From JAAYYM01 sp964483395 (GTDB lineage: Bacteria > Bacillota > Clostridia > Lachnospirales > Lachnospiraceae), in contig CAZABT010000082.1 of assembly GCA_964483395.1 (NCBI GenBank), positions 1 through 13,279 of the forward strand: a stretch of 13,279 nt of DNA, in the 5' to 3' direction. Made by a program: the position numbers and the translations under genes. Shown one piece after another: positions 1 to 7,412 of the stretch; positions within the stretch are counted from its first letter, which is position 1, and every line of letters begins with the position of its first letter. The notes beneath the pieces were generated by a model, which was not told where the DNA came from, did not search any database, and saw only the letters and a list, made by a program, of their open reading frames with translations.

Positions 1-69
1 GAAGCTGCTTTAGCCTCCAAGGACGCTGAAATCAAACAGCTTCGTATAGAACTGGCTGCCCAAAAATAA
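1..69 (+). CDS. 3' end of an unidentified gene convergent with ftsZ
   Basis: Only the last 22 codons and a TAA stop are in the window. Of the three plus-strand frames this is the only one open from the left edge to the stop; the other two meet stops within 30 bases. The peptide ends in IKQLRIELAAQK, with alternating charged and Leu/Ile/Ala residues that suggest an amphipathic helix or coiled coil. A perfect hairpin with a T-run begins 13 bases after the stop, as expected for the end of a plus-strand transcript. The fragment is too short to assign to a family, and I do not recognise it. Confidence 0.55.
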   Translation, partial: EAALASKDAEIKQLRIELAAQK

Positions 70-81
70 TATTTGCCATTC

Positions 82-122
82 AAAAAGCAAGTGATAACCA
101 TTTTCGTTATCACTTGCTTTTT
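82..122. terminator. bidirectional intrinsic terminator between the convergent gene and ftsZ
   Basis: Positions 82-98 and 106-122 form a perfect 17-bp inverted repeat around a 7-base loop (CATTTTC). Reading plus, the stem ends in a run of six T (118-123). Reading minus, it ends in five T, because the other arm starts with AAAAA. It lies 12 bases after the plus-strand stop and 55 bases after the ftsZ stop, so it can end both transcripts. For ftsZ it would mark the end of the dcw operon. Confidence 0.85.
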
Positions 123-176
123 TATGATGCTATTGACTCTTTAATCAGTATTGATTCAATATTAATTAAGCTGCCT

Positions 177-1535
177 CTATTTGTTGTTTTTCAAGAAATC
201 CGGAATTTTAATTGCCTTGGACTCAATCTTGCTTTCGATTGGAGCCTGTGGCCTCTGTATTCCCTGGAACTGATTCATTGGGGTCGGAATCGGCTGCTGT
301 ACCTGCTGCTGACGCTGTATCGGTTGTCCCATTCCTATTGGCTGTGGTCCACCCTGCATCATGCCTGCATTGCCCTGCTGCATCTGTGGCTGGCCCATTC
401 CGATTGGCTGCTGCATACCCGATTGAGGCTGTCCCATACCTGCCTGTCCAGCTCCTCCCATCGGCTGCATATTATGAACCGGAGGCTGTGTGCCGAAGCC
501 TGTCGCCATACCACCCTGACGCTGTGAATATGTATATCCTGTAGAGTATCTGTTCATTGCAGACTGTGCTGCTGAAACAGACTGCTGCATATCAAGTCCC
601 GTTGCAATTACAGTAATCGTGCAGGCATCTGACATTCTGTCATCATACATCGCACCAAATATAATATTCGCAGTATCGCCTGAGAGATCCTGTACATAGC
701 TGACTGCATCATTGGCATCCATCAACGTGATGTCACCGGATACATTGATGATTACATGTGAAGCACCTGATATCGTAGTCTCAAGCAAAGGACTTGCAAC
801 TGCCTGCTTCACCGCTTCCAAAGCCTTATCATCACCCTTGGCAAAACCAATACCAATATGTGCCACACCCTTATCCTGCATAACTGTCTGCACATCGGCA
901 AAATCCAAATTAATCAAAGCCGGAACATTAATCAGATCCGTAATTCCCTGAACTGCCTGCTGCAATACCTCGTCTGCCTTCTTCAACGCTTCCGGCATCG
1001 TAGTTCTTCTGTCTACGATCTCCAACAGCTTATCATTCGGGATCACAATCAAAGTATCAACATTTTCCTTTAGTTTCTCTATACCGCTCACTGCATTGAC
1101 CATACGTGTCTTTGCTTCAAATTTAAACGGCTTGGTCACTACACCAACCGTCAAAATGCCCATATCCTTAGCCACCTGTGCCACTACCGGTGCAGCGCCT
1201 GTTCCTGTTCCGCCGCCCATACCGCAAGTCACAAAGACCATATCCGCTCCCTTGATTGCACTCGTAATCTCTTCTATGCTCTCTTCGGCAGCCTTCTCAC
1301 CGATTTCCGGCTTAGCTCCTGCTCCAAGTCCTTTTGTCAGCTTGTCCCCTATCTGCAGCAGTCTGGGAGATTTGCACAACTGCAAAGCCTGTTTATCCGT
1401 ATTGATACCAATAAACTCTACCCCTGCAATATTCTCATCAATCATTCTATTTACCGCATTATTGCCTGCTCCGCCAACCCCTATAACAATAATTTTTGCA
1501 GCAGATTCAGCCTCGTTCGTTTTTATTTCAAGCAA
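177..1535 (-). CDS. ftsZ: cell division protein FtsZ
   Basis: FtsZ is the tubulin-like GTPase that polymerises at midcell into the Z ring and recruits the division machinery. The 452-residue protein shows the nucleotide-binding start IIVIGVGGAGNNAVNRM (15-31), the tubulin signature GGGTGTG (107-113) and the T7 synergy loop NLDFAD (209-214), whose Asp residues complete GTP hydrolysis in the next subunit. A roughly 100-residue linker (about 331-433), rich in Gln, Gly, Met and Pro, follows. The protein ends with the conserved tail peptide KIPDFLKNNK, which binds membrane tethers such as FtsA or SepF. The start codon is TTG, eight bases after a perfect AAGGAGG; the next in-frame Met (31) lies inside the GTPase fold. 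It is the last gene of the cluster, 161 bases after ftsQ with its own promoter candidates. No ftsA precedes it. Confidence 0.98.
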   Translation of the reverse strand: MLEIKTNEAESAAKIIVIGVGGAGNNAVNRMIDENIAGVEFIGINTDKQALQLCKSPRLLQIGDKLTKGLGAGAKPEIGEKAAEESIEEITSAIKGADMVFVTCGMGGGTGTGAAPVVAQVAKDMGILTVGVVTKPFKFEAKTRMVNAVSGIEKLKENVDTLIVIPNDKLLEIVDRRTTMPEALKKADEVLQQAVQGITDLINVPALINLDFADVQTVMQDKGVAHIGIGFAKGDDKALEAVKQAVASPLLETTISGASHVIINVSGDITLMDANDAVSYVQDLSGDTANIIFGAMYDDRMSDACTITVIATGLDMQQSVSAAQSAMNRYSTGYTYSQRQGGMATGFGTQPPVHNMQPMGGAGQAGMGQPQSGMQQPIGMGQPQMQQGNAGMMQGGPQPIGMGQPIQRQQQVQQPIPTPMNQFQGIQRPQAPIESKIESKAIKIPDFLKNNK

Positions 1536-1543
1536 GGTTACTT

Positions 1544-1550
1544 CCTCCTT
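1544..1550 (-). promoter_or_regulatory. ftsZ ribosome binding site fixing a TTG start
   Basis: AAGGAGG on the minus strand, eight bases before TTG at 1535-1533. This is a full anti-SD match, and no ATG or GTG is suitably placed, so initiation at TTG is well supported. Confidence 0.85.
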
Positions 1551-1602
1551 CTTTTACCGACACCATATTTATTTCATACTCCTAAAATTATAAACACTCA
1601 TA

Positions 1603-1639
1603 TTTATACTATCATATAATTTTTTAGTCAAATTATCAA
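1603..1639 (-). promoter_or_regulatory. two overlapping sigma-A-type promoter candidates for ftsZ
   Basis: On the minus strand TTGATA (1639-1634) and TATGAT (1616-1611) are separated by 17 bases. A second pair, TTGACT (1631-1626) and TATAAA (1608-1603), also has a 17-base spacer and is shifted by 8 bases. Both lie in the AT-rich 161-base gap between ftsQ and ftsZ and would give a leader of about 60-75 bases. This suggests ftsZ can be transcribed apart from the upstream cluster. The call rests on consensus match only. Confidence 0.6.
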
Positions 1640-1696
1640 CCTAAAATTTAAAAATTTCTTATATTTTTTGTATATTTTCCAACAATTCACCCAAAA

Positions 1697-2458
1697 CTAT
1701 TCTTTCTGGAATGTAAATGTCTCACTGTCACCGGAGTAATTTTCCATATGAAGTGTTCCCTTCAGTCCATTCAGCTTTGGAAGCAGATACTGTAATTTAT
1801 TGATTTTTTCATCCAAATTTTCGCTTGTTCCCAAATAGACCTTTGCACTGTTAAAGTATAACGTAATATTGCCGCTTGTGTCAAAGTAAATTCTATCCGT
1901 TGATACTCCATATTTTGTCAACAGCTGTGTGATATTCAAAATCAGCTTAAATACCGTCTCATCTCCGACCGGCAGCTTTTCATGCAAAACCACATGATCG
2001 AATGTCAGGCCTGTCACAAACGGAATACCCGACATTTGCTCCGTAGAGCTCTCGACAATGATACCATCCTTGTCAAAGTATAAATACCGCCCCAAAAATT
2101 CCACATAACCTGCAATCGCCTTCTCATATACGTGTATGACCAACGTATCAGAGGATTTTAATTCCACCTCCATTTTCTCTATGAACGGAACATCCTCAAT
2201 TGACTGATTCCTGTATTTAAAATAATAGTACAAGGTGCTGTTGCCGAATTTTCCATCCAGCACCATTGCCTCTATTTCCTCATCAGAATAATGCTCATTG
2301 CCCTCTACCTGAACATCCGTCACCGTATAATTTGTCTTTAGGACTGCCGCAAGCAGTCCAATGGCAACAAATACAATTGCCGAGATCAAAAAAACCTTCT
2401 GTATACGGGTCAGTCCAATCGGCGCGTAATCATTTGCCATCATTTTCACCCTGTTCAT
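1697..2458 (-). CDS. ftsQ: cell division protein FtsQ/DivIB
   Basis: This is a bitopic membrane protein of the divisome that, with FtsL and DivIC/FtsB-like partners, forms the scaffold controlling the FtsW-PBP septal synthase. The protein has a short cytoplasmic N-terminus, one membrane helix at about 22-40 (VFLISAIVFVAIGLLAAVL), then an extracellular FtsQ-type POTRA domain beginning YTVTDVQVEGNEHYSDEEI (44-62) and a DivIB-like beta domain. Sequence similarity in this family is low, so the call leans on this layout plus position between murA and ftsZ. The ATG at 2458 is two bases after the murA stop but has no clear SD. An AGGGTGA inside codons 3-5 stands close before ATG codons 6 and 7, so the real start may be at 2443 or 2440 (247-248 residues). 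Either start keeps the membrane helix. Confidence 0.88.
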   Translation of the reverse strand: MNRVKMMANDYAPIGLTRIQKVFLISAIVFVAIGLLAAVLKTNYTVTDVQVEGNEHYSDEEIEAMVLDGKFGNSTLYYYFKYRNQSIEDVPFIEKMEVELKSSDTLVIHVYEKAIAGYVEFLGRYLYFDKDGIIVESSTEQMSGIPFVTGLTFDHVVLHEKLPVGDETVFKLILNITQLLTKYGVSTDRIYFDTSGNITLYFNSAKVYLGTSENLDEKINKLQYLLPKLNGLKGTLHMENYSGDSETFTFQKE

Positions 2459-2460
2459 TG

Positions 2461-3726
2461 CTATATATACTTGATCACAGCCGAAAGTTCCTTCAGATCC
2501 TGAACAATATCTTCATATCCGCGTTTAATGAAATGTGCATGTTCAATCACCGTTGTACCCTGAGCCATCAGTCCGGCAATGATCAATGCTGCACCGCCTC
2601 TCAGTTCACTGGCTGTGATACAGGTTCCCTGCAGCCGCGGTACGCCTTCTATAACTGCTTCTCTGTTCTGTATTGTAATATGAGCGCCCATTTTTTGCAA
2701 CTCACCGACAACCTTATATCGTTCCTCAAAGATTCTTTCACAGATTCTGCTTCTGCCTTCTGCAATCGTCAATGCAGCCATCAGCTGTGATTGCAGATCT
2801 TTCGGGAATCCCGGATATTCCATTGTTTCCAAATATGGAACCGCCTGTACTGCATGCTCGGCATCAATAACCATGCCCACACGGTCTGCATGTCTGATGC
2901 GGCTCACTACGGCTCCCATGCTCTTAATAATCTGAATCAGCGAACTCATCTGTTCCATCGGAGCCTCATACAGAATGGTACTGCCACGTGTTGCCACTGT
3001 TGCCAGCGAATAAGTGCCAGCCACGATTCTATCTGCCGGAATCTCATAGGTCGTCTGCTGCAGCCTCCGAACACCGGCAATTTCAATGACATCCGTTCCT
3101 CCGCCTGTGATTTTTGCACCCGAGCGTCTCAGGAAATCGCACAAAGTCACAATTTCCGGTTCTCTTGCCGCACCTCTGAGTCTTGTCTTTCCCTTAGCCG
3201 TCACCGCGGCTAAAATGATATTTTCTGTTGCGCCAACACTTGGAATCGGCAGACAGATATCAGTTCCTGTAAGGCCATCCGTGCAGGCCACCAGTGCCTT
3301 TTCGCAAGTTTCTATATGAACATTCATTTTTTCAAGAGAAGCTATATGCAGATCGATCGGTCTTTTTCCAATCGTACAGCCCCCCGGATACGGAACCCTG
3401 ACGCTTCCGTTTCTTCCAAGAACCGCTCCAAGTAAGATAATAGAAGAACGCATCCTCCCCGCATACTTTTCCGAAATAACGGTTCCGCCGCACTCTCGTG
3501 CATCCACCACTAGGACATCCTCATCGTCCCAAAAGACCGCACACCCGATTTCTCGTAAAATATGAAGCATATTTAATATATCTAAAATCCGCGGGCAATG
3601 ATATAATTTGGTAATGCCTCTAACAAGCACCGTAGCTGCCAATACCGGAAGTGCTGCATTCTTAGACCCTTGTATCTTAGTCTCCCCATATAGAGGTCTT
3701 CCCCCGCATACCATAATAGAATCCAA
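2461..3726 (-). CDS. murA: UDP-N-acetylglucosamine 1-carboxyvinyltransferase MurA
   Basis: MurA transfers enolpyruvyl from phosphoenolpyruvate to UDP-GlcNAc, the first committed step of peptidoglycan synthesis, in the cytoplasm. The 421-residue length is typical. Visible features are the KN pair K22-N23 in IQGSKNAALP, the active-site loop PGGCTIGKRPIDLH with Cys117 (the residue alkylated by fosfomycin in this family), YPGFPKD with Asp310 as the likely general acid/base, and the C-terminal IKRGYEDI. The start is TTG, six bases after GAGGG; the next Met (codon 5) would place the SD 18 bases away. The gene follows ftsW by 65 bases and is almost joined to ftsQ (two-base gap). Its place matches that of murG/murB in Bacillus subtilis. 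Some Firmicutes carry two MurA paralogues, and this window cannot show whether a second exists. Confidence 0.95.
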   Translation of the reverse strand: MDSIMVCGGRPLYGETKIQGSKNAALPVLAATVLVRGITKLYHCPRILDILNMLHILREIGCAVFWDDEDVLVVDARECGGTVISEKYAGRMRSSIILLGAVLGRNGSVRVPYPGGCTIGKRPIDLHIASLEKMNVHIETCEKALVACTDGLTGTDICLPIPSVGATENIILAAVTAKGKTRLRGAAREPEIVTLCDFLRRSGAKITGGGTDVIEIAGVRRLQQTTYEIPADRIVAGTYSLATVATRGSTILYEAPMEQMSSLIQIIKSMGAVVSRIRHADRVGMVIDAEHAVQAVPYLETMEYPGFPKDLQSQLMAALTIAEGRSRICERIFEERYKVVGELQKMGAHITIQNREAVIEGVPRLQGTCITASELRGGAALIIAGLMAQGTTVIEHAHFIKRGYEDIVQDLKELSAVIKYI

Positions 3727-3732
3727 ATTGTT

Positions 3733-3737
3733 CCCTC
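3733..3737 (-). promoter_or_regulatory. murA ribosome binding site fixing a TTG start
   Basis: GAGGG on the minus strand, six bases before TTG at 3726-3724. It is a moderate SD. The alternative ATG at codon 5 is too far from it. Confidence 0.65.
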
Positions 3738-3791
3738 ATATAAAAGCAACACTTATTCTATGTATATGCGCATATTCTCCAAATGTGTATA

Positions 3792-4961
3792 TTATTTTTC
3801 CAGCTTGATGCTCCGCGAAACACTCAATACCATTCCAATCTCTATCAGCAGGAACACAACCGATGATCCTCCATAGCTGATAAAGGGCAGTGTAATACCG
3901 GTATTCGGTATTGAATTGGTCACTACCGCAATGTTTAATATCACCTGAATCGACATATGAGCCATCGTTCCTACCACAAGCAGCGCCCCGAACAGATCCT
4001 GTGCATTATTTGCAATGACCATAAACCTCCAGATCAGAAGCATAAACAAAATAATGATTGCAATGGCTCCAAACAGGCCCAATTCCTCACAAATAATCGA
4101 AAAAATCATATCGTTTTGTGCCTCCGGCAGAAAGCCCAGCTTCTGCATACTCTGCCCAAGCCCCTTTCCAAAGAGGCCGCCTGACCCGATTGCATACAAT
4201 GCCTGTAATGTCTGAAACCCGCTCCCGCTGGAATAGGCCTCCGGATTCAGCCATGCCTTGATTCTTGAAAATCGGTATGACATTTCCTCCGGAATAATTC
4301 CTTTTGCAATGGCCAAAACCATAACCGCAGCAAAGAACAACACGCATACCGCGCCCACAACATATCCCTTGTAATTCGGGCTTGCCACAAAAAGCATCAT
4401 CAATACAATTCCAAATATAATAATTGCAGAACTCAGGTTACTTGTGATAACCAATATCTCGCCCGAAATGGGAACTGCCCAAAACACTGTGAACAAAAAG
4501 CCTTTTTTTCCGCGTATCCGATTTCCCATTTTACAGACCAACGATGCAAAGAAAATAATCATGCCGACCTTTGCAACCTCAGCAGGCTGCAGCGACATAC
4601 CGCCCAGGTTCAGCCATCGTCTCGCACCATTTGCTGTATAGCCAAGCGGTGTCAATACCAATGCAATCATGACTGCTGACACAATATAGGCCAACATCGC
4701 AAATTTTTCCCATATATGGTAGTCAATAAATGCCACAATAATCATGACAATAATGCCGAGAATCGTTGCTTTGATCTGCTTTCGCAGATAAAATGCAGAG
4801 TCTCCGTCAAAATCCAGATTGGCCTCATAGGAACTTGTGCTATACAGCATGACCAGTCCAAAGCATATCAAAAAAATGACGATAAACAACAGTGTATAGT
4901 CAAAAAAGAATTCCTGCTTATTTCGTTGTCTTCTGACACCATCCCGTCTTCTTACCGCCAT
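3792..4961 (-). CDS. ftsW: septal peptidoglycan glycosyltransferase FtsW (SEDS family)
   Basis: SEDS proteins are polytopic membrane enzymes that polymerise lipid II into glycan strands together with a cognate class B PBP. The 389-residue product has a basic cytoplasmic start, about ten hydrophobic segments, and SEDS landmarks: NGARRWLNLG with LQPAEVAK (111-131), YRFSRIKAWLNP (229-240), the catalytic-Asp region LPEAQNDMIFSIICEELG with Asp284 (278-295), and LPFISYGGSS (358-367). The family block usually written PDLGTA reads SNLSSA (174-179) here. The ATG lies 9 bases after the murD stop, and the only SD, AAGGAG, is in the last two murD codons, which suggests translational coupling. RodA and the sporulation paralogue SpoVE belong to the same family; cluster position favours FtsW/SpoVE over RodA. 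Confidence 0.93.
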   Translation of the reverse strand: MAVRRRDGVRRQRNKQEFFFDYTLLFIVIFLICFGLVMLYSTSSYEANLDFDGDSAFYLRKQIKATILGIIVMIIVAFIDYHIWEKFAMLAYIVSAVMIALVLTPLGYTANGARRWLNLGGMSLQPAEVAKVGMIIFFASLVCKMGNRIRGKKGFLFTVFWAVPISGEILVITSNLSSAIIIFGIVLMMLFVASPNYKGYVVGAVCVLFFAAVMVLAIAKGIIPEEMSYRFSRIKAWLNPEAYSSGSGFQTLQALYAIGSGGLFGKGLGQSMQKLGFLPEAQNDMIFSIICEELGLFGAIAIIILFMLLIWRFMVIANNAQDLFGALLVVGTMAHMSIQVILNIAVVTNSIPNTGITLPFISYGGSSVVFLLIEIGMVLSVSRSIKLEK

Positions 4962-4970
4962 AGATTACAC

Positions 4971-6338
4971 TCACTCCTTGAGTTGATTGACCAATTTCTT
5001 GAATATTCTGCCGCGTTCTTCATAATTTTTGAACATGCCCCAGCTTGCACATGCCGGTGACAGCAGCACCGCATCACCTTCTGTAGCCTTTTCCGCTATA
5101 TAGGCCATGGCCGCCTCCAGACTGTCTTCAAACACGATCCGGCAGAAGCCGTGTGCTCTTGCACAGTCTGCAATTGCTTCTTTTGTTGCACCCAACAATA
5201 TCAGTTCCTTGACCTTACCGTCAAAGGCTTCTATCCATTTGTCGTAGGTGGCTCCCTTATCATAACCGCCTCCTATGAGATAGGTCGGCTTTACCATTGC
5301 CTGAATACCCTTAATGGCCGCATCCACATTGGTGCCCTTTGAATCATTGTAATAATCGACTCCACCCTTGGTCGCCACGTATTCAATTCTATGTTCCACT
5401 GCCCTGAACACCTTCACGGCCGCTATGATTGTTTCCATTGGTACTCCGTATGCATCTGCCATTGCCATGGCGGCCATCATATTTTCATAGCTGTGTGTTC
5501 CAAGCAGCAATGTATCATGCACATTCAGCAATGCCCTTGTCTCACCGTTCACCGCCTGGTAGATTACATTCTCCTTCAAATAGAAACCGTCCGTCAGCTC
5601 TCTTGCAGAACTGAAATATACAACCTTTGCCTTCGTTTTTGTGCCAAACCCACGCGTGACCTCATCCTCATAATTCAGCACAACCGTTTCTGATGCCGTC
5701 TGATTCATGGCAATTCGTTCTTTGACCGCAATATAATTTGCAAGCGAGTGATGCCTGTCGATATGATCCGGCGTAATGTTCAGTATCGCACTCACTGCAG
5801 GCTTGAAAGCCTCAACCGTCTCAAGCTGAAAGCTGCTGATCTCCGCCACCGTCACTGAATCCGCTGTTGTCTGCATTGCTGCATCCGCATAGGAAGTGCC
5901 GATGTTGCCAACCACAAAGACTTTTCTATAATAAGCGCGCAGAATTTCTCCTGTCATTGATGTCGTCGTTGTTTTTCCATTGGTTCCCGTAATTGCAAGT
6001 ACATGCCCCTGTTCAAAAGCAAATGCAAGCTCGATCTCGCCCCACACTGGAATTCCTCTGGAAGAGAATTTCTGTACAAATGCACTGTCAACAGGAACTC
6101 CCGGACTGAGTACCAGTCGCTCCACCCTTGCCTCTACCTCCTCTGGAAGAGTCCCGATATACACAGGTACCGCCTGCTCTGTCTGAAGTTCCGCCGTGAT
6201 TTTAACCGGATCCAGTTTTTCGTTTGCATCAAACAGGATTGGTTCTGCCTTTGCCGCCAATAACAGCTTAACAGCTCCGCGTCCGCTGATTCCGGTGCCA
6301 ATGACTAACACCGTCTGTTTTTCTAATTCGTTATTCAT
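4971..6338 (-). CDS. murD: UDP-N-acetylmuramoylalanine--D-glutamate ligase MurD
   Basis: MurD is the cytoplasmic ligase that uses ATP to add D-glutamate to UDP-MurNAc-L-Ala. The 455-residue product has an N-terminal UDP-binding Rossmann start VLVIGTGISGRGA (10-22), the Mur ligase P-loop GTNGKTTT (118-125), a central domain containing TPDHIDRH (189-196) and YIAVKERI with Lys206 as the likely carbamylated lysine, then EHRIEYV with YYNDSKGTN (315-337) and SPACASWGMFKNYEERG (427-443) in the C-terminal domain. The frame is open further upstream to an ATG at 6401 that would overlap mraY by 28 bases, but that codon has no SD. The chosen ATG has AGAGGA five bases away and gives the usual MurD N-terminus and length. 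Its last codons carry the ftsW SD. Confidence 0.95.
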   Translation of the reverse strand: MNNELEKQTVLVIGTGISGRGAVKLLLAAKAEPILFDANEKLDPVKITAELQTEQAVPVYIGTLPEEVEARVERLVLSPGVPVDSAFVQKFSSRGIPVWGEIELAFAFEQGHVLAITGTNGKTTTTSMTGEILRAYYRKVFVVGNIGTSYADAAMQTTADSVTVAEISSFQLETVEAFKPAVSAILNITPDHIDRHHSLANYIAVKERIAMNQTASETVVLNYEDEVTRGFGTKTKAKVVYFSSARELTDGFYLKENVIYQAVNGETRALLNVHDTLLLGTHSYENMMAAMAMADAYGVPMETIIAAVKVFRAVEHRIEYVATKGGVDYYNDSKGTNVDAAIKGIQAMVKPTYLIGGGYDKGATYDKWIEAFDGKVKELILLGATKEAIADCARAHGFCRIVFEDSLEAAMAYIAEKATEGDAVLLSPACASWGMFKNYEERGRIFKKLVNQLKE

Positions 6339-6343
6339 ATGAT

Positions 6344-6349
6344 TCCTCT
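6344..6349 (-). promoter_or_regulatory. murD ribosome binding site that decides its start
   Basis: AGAGGA on the minus strand, five bases before ATG at 6338-6336. It favours this start over in-frame ATG codons at 6401 and 6377, which lack an SD. Confidence 0.7.
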
Positions 6350-6373
6350 GTTCTTTATATTCATTTATCTGAT

Positions 6374-7330
6374 TCATAATGCCATTAATCCAATCAGACA
6401 CAAAATTGCTGTCACAATAGAAAAGACTGCCACCACTCTGGTCTCAGACCAACCGCACAGTTCAAAATGATGATGGATTGGCGCCATTTTAAAAATTCGT
6501 TTTCCTCCTGAGATTTTGAAGTAGCTCACCTGAAGCATAACAGATACTACCTCCAGAAGATAAATAAATGCCACCAGCAGAAGGAATAACGGCATCTGCA
6601 GAATATATGCCGTTGCTGCGACAAAACCGCCAAGAGCCAGGGAACCTGTGTCACCCATAAATACACTGGCCGGGTATACATTGAATAACAGGAAGCCCAG
6701 CAATGCTCCGACAACAGCAAGTGTGATGGGTTCAATTCCGCTTTGCATTCCAATCGCCACAACTGAGAAAAAGGTTGCAATCAGCACCGTCACGCTGGAA
6801 GCCAGACCGTCCAGTCCATCCGTAAAATTTGCTCCGTTCACCGTCCCCAGTACCACAATAAACAGCAGGGGAACATTCAATATTCCGAAGTCGATATACC
6901 GATCCTGAAGAAACGGTATCTTCATTGCCAGACTGATTTGTGCCACATTCACAATATAATAAGCAAATATCGCTGTCACAATGATCTGCAGCAACATTTT
7001 CTGCCATGCACGCAATCCCATGGAACGCTTTAGAACCACCTTGATATAATCATCCAAAAAGCCAATCAGTCCAAATCCAAGCGTCAGGAACAGTACCGGA
7101 ACCATCTTAGGATACTTCCCGATGTATAACAGTGAGGTAATGACCACAGCGCTTAAAATGATCACTCCACCCATAGTGGGAGTCCCTGTTTTCTTCAAAT
7201 GTGTCTGTGGACCATCATCACGTACTGTCTGACCCACCTTGAGTTTCCGCAGATAAGGAATCACAAAGGGTCCCAGTATAACGCTGATTGCAAATGCAAT
7301 GATGACAGGAATAAAAATTGTATTGTTCAT
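6374..7330 (-). CDS. mraY: phospho-N-acetylmuramoyl-pentapeptide-transferase MraY
   Basis: MraY is the integral membrane enzyme that moves phospho-MurNAc-pentapeptide from UDP to undecaprenyl phosphate, forming lipid I. The 318-residue product shows DDGPQTHLKKTGTPTMGG (38-55), FLDDYIK with the Asp93-Asp94 pair, NFTDGLDGL (168-176), FMGDTGSLALGG with Asp227 (224-235), and the C-terminal APIHHHFE (283-290). These are the acidic and His motifs that bind Mg2+ and substrate. About ten membrane helices are visible. The ATG is five bases after GAGGTG. An 82-base gap with a promoter candidate separates it from the upstream PBP gene, and murD follows after 35 bases. In many relatives murE or murF lies just upstream; neither is here. 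Confidence 0.97.
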   Translation of the reverse strand: MNNTIFIPVIIAFAISVILGPFVIPYLRKLKVGQTVRDDGPQTHLKKTGTPTMGGVIILSAVVITSLLYIGKYPKMVPVLFLTLGFGLIGFLDDYIKVVLKRSMGLRAWQKMLLQIIVTAIFAYYIVNVAQISLAMKIPFLQDRYIDFGILNVPLLFIVVLGTVNGANFTDGLDGLASSVTVLIATFFSVVAIGMQSGIEPITLAVVGALLGFLLFNVYPASVFMGDTGSLALGGFVAATAYILQMPLFLLLVAFIYLLEVVSVMLQVSYFKISGGKRIFKMAPIHHHFELCGWSETRVVAVFSIVTAILCLIGLMAL

Positions 7331-7378
7331 CTTTTCACCTCATATATACTTCTTTCGTGGCCTGAGCCAGCCTAGGAT

Positions 7379-7407
7379 AGTATAAGTCTTTTGGCCTAAA
7401 TTATCAA
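7379..7407 (-). promoter_or_regulatory. internal sigma-A-type promoter candidate before mraY
   Basis: On the minus strand TTGATA (7407-7402) and TATACT (7384-7379) are separated by exactly 17 bases. The site starts six bases after the stop of the SpoVD-like gene and would give a leader of about 40 bases before mraY. It could drive mraY-murD-ftsW-murA-ftsQ-ftsZ separately from mraZ-rsmH-ftsL-PBP. The sequence GTTGATAATTT at its -35 region also occurs at the ftsZ promoter. Confidence 0.6.
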
Positions 7408-7412
7408 CTTTT

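Noticed and set aside
114..544. Plus-strand open frames opposite the ftsZ 3' end
   Set aside because: They lie antisense to the FtsZ low-complexity linker, have no SD or recognisable protein, and begin within or just after the terminator hairpin.
6339..6401. Upstream extension of murD by 21 codons overlapping mraY
   Set aside because: The ATG at 6401 lacks an SD, the extra residues do not resemble MurD, and a good SD stands before the ATG at 6338.
7331..7412. Possible terminator in the GGCC-rich part of the gap before mraY
   Set aside because: The GGCCTGAGCC and CCTAGG pieces make stems of only a few bases and no T-run follows on the minus strand.
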